From Desulfomicrobium escambiense DSM 10707 (GTDB taxonomy: Bacteria > Desulfobacterota > Desulfovibrionia > Desulfovibrionales > Desulfomicrobiaceae): DNA of 64,000 nucleotides. This document shows positions 60,403-64,000 of the stretch, piece after piece. The translations under genes and the position numbers were made by a program. The notes under the pieces were generated by a model, which did no database searches, had not been told where the DNA came from, and saw only the letters and a list, made by a program, of their open reading frames with translations. Numbering within the stretch: the stretch's first letter is position 1; each line of letters opens with the position of its first letter. The stretch is taken from positions 62,001-126,000 of the forward strand of contig NZ_AUAR01000007.1 in the NCBI RefSeq assembly GCF_000428825.1, in the 5' to 3' direction.

Positions 60403-60966
60403 ATGAAAAGAACGAGCATCATCGCAACGCTGGCCATCGTCGGCATCATCGCCGTCAGTTCCCTCGGCTTCGCCGGCCCCATGCGCGGCATGGGCGGACG
60501 CGGCGACTGCCAGGCCCTGGACCGCAACCCGGCCGTGGCCCAGCTGACCCAGGAAAAGCAGGATCTGCTGAAGGCCATCCTGGACGAGCATCGCAAGGAA
60601 ACCCAGCCCCTGCGCGATACCATGTGGGAGAAGCGCACTCTGCTGAAGGCCCTTTCGGGCAACCCCAACACCAAGCCCGAAGCGATCACCGCCCTGGTGC
60701 GCGAAATGGGCGACCTGCGAGGCCAGCTCCACGCCAAGCGTGACGCCCTGGAAGCCCGCGTGCAGAAGGAAGTGGGCATCAACCTGCCCATGGGCTTCGG
60801 CCACCGCGACGGACATCGCGGCATGGGCGGACGCGGCCAAGGCGACTTCGGGCCCCGCGGCATGGGCGGATACGGCCAGAACGACTTCGGGCCTCGCGGC
60901 ATGGGCGGCTTCGCCCCCTGCACGGCGAACCCGGACAATTCCGGCCCGGACGGCGACAACATCTAA
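60403..60966 (+). CDS. ZraP/Spy-like periplasmic metal-response protein
   Basis: A 187-residue secreted protein. Signal peptide MKRTSIIATLAIVGIIAVSS ending GFAG; helical core with LTQEKQDLLKAILDEHRKETQPLRD, the LTxxQ-like pattern of Spy/CpxP/ZraP (shown in part: LTQEKQDLLKAILDEHRK). The end is a Gly-Met repeat (RGMGGRG, FGPRGMGG twice). Such proteins bind Zn or act as chaperones. GGAGG precedes the ATG. Close to a ZraSR-like pair and a sigma-54 promoter, so likely its target. Confidence 0.85.
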   Translation: MKRTSIIATLAIVGIIAVSSLGFAGPMRGMGGRGDCQALDRNPAVAQLTQEKQDLLKAILDEHRKETQPLRDTMWEKRTLLKALSGNPNTKPEAITALVREMGDLRGQLHAKRDALEARVQKEVGINLPMGFGHRDGHRGMGGRGQGDFGPRGMGGYGQNDFGPRGMGGFAPCTANPDNSGPDGDNI

Positions 60967-61011
60967 CCCCGCGCATCCCGCCCGGCACGGCGCCATCGCC
61001 CCTCTCCCTCC

Positions 61012-61036
61012 GGCGGCCTTCGGGCCGCCTTTTTTT
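61012..61036 (+). terminator. Rho-independent terminator of ZraP-like gene
   Basis: A 7-bp perfect GC stem (61012-61018 with 61023-61029), 4-base loop TTCG, and seven T. Confidence 0.9.
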
Positions 61037-61077
61037 GTCCTTGCCCCACGCTCCCGGGCAGCCTATAGCCCCGAACC

Positions 61078-62934
61078 ATGAGCCTTTTCACACGCCCCAC
61101 CCTGGCCCAGCCCCCCTTCCTGCCCATGACCCGTACTGAAATGGAACGTCTGGGCTGGGACGAGCTCGACGTGCTTCTGGTCAGCGGCGACGCCTACGTC
61201 GACCACCCGTCCTTCGCCATGGCGCTCCTGGGCCGGACCCTCGTGGCCCACGGCCTGCGCACCGGCATCGTCACCCAGCCGCGCTGGGAAGGACCCGAGG
61301 ACCTGACCGCCATGGGCCGGCCACGCCTCTTCGCCGGGGTCTCGGCGGGTGCCATCGACTCCATGCTGGCCCACTACACGGCCTTCCGCAAGAAGCGCTC
61401 CGAAGACGCCTACACCCCGGGCGGGATGGCCGGGGCGCGACCCAACAGGGCGTGCATCGTCTACACCAACCTCCTGCGCCGGGCCTTCCCCGGGCTGACG
61501 GTGGTCCTGGGCGGCATCGAGGCCTCCCTGCGGCGCATCACGCACTACGATTTCTGGACCGACGCCCTGCGCAAGCCCATCATCCTCGACGCCAAGGCCG
61601 ATGCCGTGGTCTACGGCATGGGCGAGCGGGCCCTCATCGACATCGCCCTACGGCTGGAGAGAGGTTCGGATCTGACGGGTATTCCCGGCACCGTGACCGC
61701 GCCGACGGGCGCGGCCGCCGATGCCATCGAAGCGGCCATCCTCTTCCCCTGCCACGAGGAAATCGTGGCCGACCCGAAGCTCCTCATGCGCGCCACCCTG
61801 CTCATGGAAAAGCAGGTCCACGACGGGACGGACCGGGCCGCCCAGCGTGCGGGCGACCGCGTCGTCGTGGTCGAGCCGCCGGCGCAGCGCCTGGCCACGT
61901 CGGAGATGGACCGTCTCTACGCCCTGCCCTTCGCCCGCACCGCCCACCCATCCTACGACAAGCCGATCCCGGCCGAGGAGATGATCCGAGACTCCGTGAC
62001 AAGCCACCGCGGCTGCGGCGGCGGGTGCTCCTTCTGCACGCTGGCCCTGCACCAAGGCCGGCGCATCGCCTCGCGCAGCAGCGCCTCCATCGAGGACGAG
62101 GTCAGGCGCATGGCCCAACGCCCCGGTTTCCGGGGGCAGATCACCGACGTGGGCGGTCCCAGCGCCAACATGTGGGGGGCCGAGTGCGCCAAGGACGACA
62201 AGCCCTGCAAACGCGCCAGCTGCATGACGCCCACGGTCTGCCCCCATTTCCGCATGGACCAGAAGGCCCACCTGGACCTTCTGCGCCGGCTGCGCAAGAT
62301 GCCCGGCGTGAAGGGGGTGCGCGTGGCCAGCGGCGTGCGCTTCGACCTGGCCCTGCAGGACATGCCCGCCCTGCAGGGGTACCTGCGCGAATTCGTCGGC
62401 GGCCAGCTCAAGATCGCTCCCGAACACGTCTGCGACAACGTGCTGCGCCTGATGCGCAAGCCCGGCATCCGCGTCTTCGAGGAATTCCTGACGGTTTTCG
62501 CCCGCGAATCCGAACGGGCCGGCAAGGAACAGTACGTCATCCCCTACCTCATGAGCGCCTTCCCCGGCACCACCGACGAGGACATGCGCGCCCTCGGGCG
62601 CTGGCTCGCAGCTCGCGGCTGGAAACCCCGGCAGGTGCAGTGCTTCATCCCCATCCCCGGCGCTGTGGCCACGGCCATGTTCGTGGCCGGCATCACCCCC
62701 GACGGCAAACCCGTCCATGTGGCCCGGACCGACGAGGAGCGGCTGCGCCAGCACCGCATTCTCATGCCGCCCGAGGAGCACAGACCCGCGCGCAAGGGCG
62801 CATCCCCGGTCAAGCCACACAACTCGCCGCGCCCCGCCTCCTGCGGCGCCGCCTGTCCGCGCCAGAAACCGAGCGAACGGAATGCATCACCGCAAAAACG
62901 CGCGGAAAAATCTGTGCGACGAGTGAAACGCTAG
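61078..62934 (+). CDS. YgiQ family radical SAM protein
   Basis: A 618-residue radical SAM protein. The N-terminal ~280 residues form a UPF0313 domain (DVLLVSGDAYVDHPSF, GVSAGAIDSMLAHYT). The SAM cluster motif is CGGGCSFC near residue 313, followed by ALHQGR; QITDVGGPSANMWG and IAPEHV follow. C-terminal basic tail. Reaction unknown; family is broad. It starts 41 bases after the preceding terminator, with no clear ribosome site. Confidence 0.92.
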   Translation: MSLFTRPTLAQPPFLPMTRTEMERLGWDELDVLLVSGDAYVDHPSFAMALLGRTLVAHGLRTGIVTQPRWEGPEDLTAMGRPRLFAGVSAGAIDSMLAHYTAFRKKRSEDAYTPGGMAGARPNRACIVYTNLLRRAFPGLTVVLGGIEASLRRITHYDFWTDALRKPIILDAKADAVVYGMGERALIDIALRLERGSDLTGIPGTVTAPTGAAADAIEAAILFPCHEEIVADPKLLMRATLLMEKQVHDGTDRAAQRAGDRVVVVEPPAQRLATSEMDRLYALPFARTAHPSYDKPIPAEEMIRDSVTSHRGCGGGCSFCTLALHQGRRIASRSSASIEDEVRRMAQRPGFRGQITDVGGPSANMWGAECAKDDKPCKRASCMTPTVCPHFRMDQKAHLDLLRRLRKMPGVKGVRVASGVRFDLALQDMPALQGYLREFVGGQLKIAPEHVCDNVLRLMRKPGIRVFEEFLTVFARESERAGKEQYVIPYLMSAFPGTTDEDMRALGRWLAARGWKPRQVQCFIPIPGAVATAMFVAGITPDGKPVHVARTDEERLRQHRILMPPEEHRPARKGASPVKPHNSPRPASCGAACPRQKPSERNASPQKRAEKSVRRVKR

Positions 62935-62952
62935 CCCAACCCTCTTTTTTTG

Positions 62953-62985
62953 CCCCGACCGCACCTGAAGTCGGGGTGAAATTTT
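62953..62985 (+). terminator. Terminator after ygiQ
   Basis: A 7-bp stem CCCCGAC/GTCGGGG (62953-62959 with 62970-62976), 10-base loop, then TGAAATTTTT. Confidence 0.55.
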
Positions 62986-63010
62986 TATGGCTGTCTTTTC
63001 AAGAAGATAG

Positions 63011-63039
63011 TTGTCTTTTTATTATTTCCGCTTTAATAT
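63011..63039 (+). promoter_or_regulatory. Candidate promoter of HU/IHF gene
   Basis: TTGTCT at 63011-63016, 17 bases, TAATAT at 63034-63039; good match to sigma-70. The leader would be about 275 bases long. Confidence 0.45.
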
Positions 63040-63320
63040 CAGGGACAAGTGACATTTCCTGTCTGCCTCCCGCACGGCCTGCGGCCGCGAGATGCGGTTC
63101 CACGACGGCCCAATGAATTTTTTTTGGCAAACATGTCCAGAATAACTTCCCAAAGTTCTTGGTTTTTATTATCAAGGTTTCAATTTTCGGGGGGAAAGCC
63201 GCACGCGGACCGGACATGGCCAAGGCCGCAGCGGTGTGATGGCAGGGATGGTACATGCCGGCATGGGAGAAACCCGCGCCGCGATCCGCAGTATTCACGA
63301 ATCGCAATCCGGAGCAGAAG

Positions 63321-63596
63321 ATGAACAAAAGCGAACTTATTCAGTCCCTTGCAGAAAAAATCAAAATCTCCAATGATGAAGCGTCAACCATCGTCGACAG
63401 CTTCTTCGATTCCATGCGCGACGCGCTGCTGCGCGGGGACCGGATCGAAATCCGCGGGTTCGGCAGCTTCAAGATCAAGCAGTACGAAGGCTACGTTGGG
63501 CGCAACCCCAAGACCGGCGACTCCGTGCAGGTCAAGCCCAAGAAGATGCCTTTCTTCAAGGCGGGCAAAGGACTGCTGGACTTCCTGAACAGCTAA
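63321..63596 (+). CDS. HU/IHF family DNA-binding protein
   Basis: A 91-residue nucleoid protein. Layout is canonical: helical start MNKSELIQSLAEKIKI, beta-arm GDRIEIRGFGSFKIKQYEGYVGRNPKTG (parts: RIEIRGFGSFKI, GRNPKTG), then a C-terminal FKAGKGLLDFLN helix. GGAG lies six bases before the ATG. Whether it is an HU or an IHF subunit cannot be told from length alone; the RNPKTG arm tip fits both. Confidence 0.93.
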   Translation: MNKSELIQSLAEKIKISNDEASTIVDSFFDSMRDALLRGDRIEIRGFGSFKIKQYEGYVGRNPKTGDSVQVKPKKMPFFKAGKGLLDFLNS

Positions 63597-63683
63597 AACC
63601 CGTTGACAGCAGGCCGTTTCGGCGCAATTGCTCGCGGCACACTTTCAACGACGGTTTCAATCGGTCTCTCCAGGAAGGATTGA

Positions 63684-64000
63684 ATGCCGTGTCATGGAGC
63701 TCCGGCATTGCATTCCGTTATCCAGCGCGTAGCAGCCATCCACGATCTCTCCGGATTCGGCGGGGGGTCACTCTCAGCAGTGATCCCCATTCTTTCGGCC
63801 ATGGGCATACAGGTCTGCAGCCTGCCCACGGCCATCCTCTCTACCCACACTGGCGGCTTCACGGACTTCCATTTCCGCGACCTGTCCGACGACATGCGCC
63901 TCATCATCACGCACTGGCGCAGGCTGTCCCTGTCCTTTGCCGCCATCTACTCCGGGTTCCTGGGCTCCGTCGAACAGATCGACATCGTTCGCGACTTCAT
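63684..64000 (+). CDS. Pyridoxamine kinase-like protein, N-terminal part
   Basis: The frame runs to the window edge; 105 residues are seen. The start ATG has GGAAGGA upstream. RVAAIHDLSGFGGGSLSAVIP near 15 and LPTAILSTHTGGF near 48 (parts: DLSGFGGGS, STHTGGF) match the pyridoxal/pyridoxamine kinase family (PfkB/ribokinase fold). It would phosphorylate vitamin B6 vitamers. The C-terminal ATP site is outside the window. Confidence 0.85.
   Translation, partial: MPCHGAPALHSVIQRVAAIHDLSGFGGGSLSAVIPILSAMGIQVCSLPTAILSTHTGGFTDFHFRDLSDDMRLIITHWRRLSLSFAAIYSGFLGSVEQIDIVRDF

Larger units (their letters stand above)
62935..63320. other. Intergenic region upstream of HU/IHF gene
   Basis: 386 bases with no supportable gene. 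Contains a terminator (62953-62985) and a candidate promoter (63011-63039). The frame 62999-63328 on the minus strand is rejected. Confidence 0.5.

Noticed and set aside
62999-63328. 109-codon minus-strand frame upstream of HU
   Set aside because: No ribosome site or domain; it overlaps the HU promoter region and start.

Overview
The window is a GC-rich (roughly 60-65%), gene-dense bacterial chromosome segment. The gene content (PilT/PilU pair, exosortase-type PEP-CTERM protein with a CAAX-like protease, Hdr/DsrK-like iron-sulfur protein, flavoredoxin-like protein, Mrp-type ATPase, a biotin operon mixed with fab-like genes, a cysteine synthase fused to a CysRS-like domain) fits a sulfate-reducing member of the Desulfovibrionales. 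That is an inference from gene content; the genus cannot be fixed. No rRNA, tRNA, CRISPR array or prophage was seen.

Layout. 1-3380: nitroreductase-like fragment, PEP-CTERM protein and divergent CAAX-like protease, a small membrane protein, a PilZ protein. 3778-14926 (minus strand): bamD, trxA, tsaD, fbp, a lipoprotein, a cluster of TPR protein, FtsB-like protein, zinc-ribbon protein and two twitching ATPases, then pgsA, a lytic transglycosylase, an Mrp ATPase and pcm. 15110-17160: CBS protein and mgtE. 17285-23085 (plus): tightly overlapping operon bioB, FabZ-like, FabG-like, ACP, FabF-like, second hotdog protein, bioF, bioD. 23237-25716: uracil permease, small membrane protein, APH-type kinase. 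25961-30038: vgrG with an AT-rich cargo block, followed by a decayed permease. 30610-38242 (minus): helicase, thioesterase, ktrA/ktrB-like genes, yejF-yejE-yejB; then repeats and yejA. 40550-46221: aspartate kinase, Usp, flavin reductase-like protein, cysteine synthase/CysRS-like fusion. 46328-50836: AbiE-type toxin-antitoxin pair, TetR with paired operators and an AhpD-like target, HD-GYP protein. 50933-55317 (minus): Fe-S protein, DUF294 protein, actP, yjcH. 55741-64000: receiver protein, nitrilase-like protein, ZraR/ZraS-like two-component pair, MazG-like protein, ZraP-like protein, YgiQ radical SAM enzyme, HU/IHF, start of a pyridoxamine kinase.

How the genes work together. The strongest candidate for an under-described system is the biotin operon. 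It carries its own ketosynthase, ketoreductase, ACP and two hotdog proteins, but no bioC, bioH, bioW, bioI or bioA in the window. The two hotdog proteins look complementary: one keeps the His-containing GHFPG motif and the other the Glu-containing EALAQ motif, which suggests one dehydratase split over two subunits. Other notable points are the cysteine synthase fused to a CysRS-like domain that lacks the HIGH and KMSKS signatures, a VgrG-linked AT-rich effector/immunity candidate, sigma-54-type promoters for the ZraSR/ZraP-like set and for the PEP-CTERM gene, and three families of intergenic repeats.
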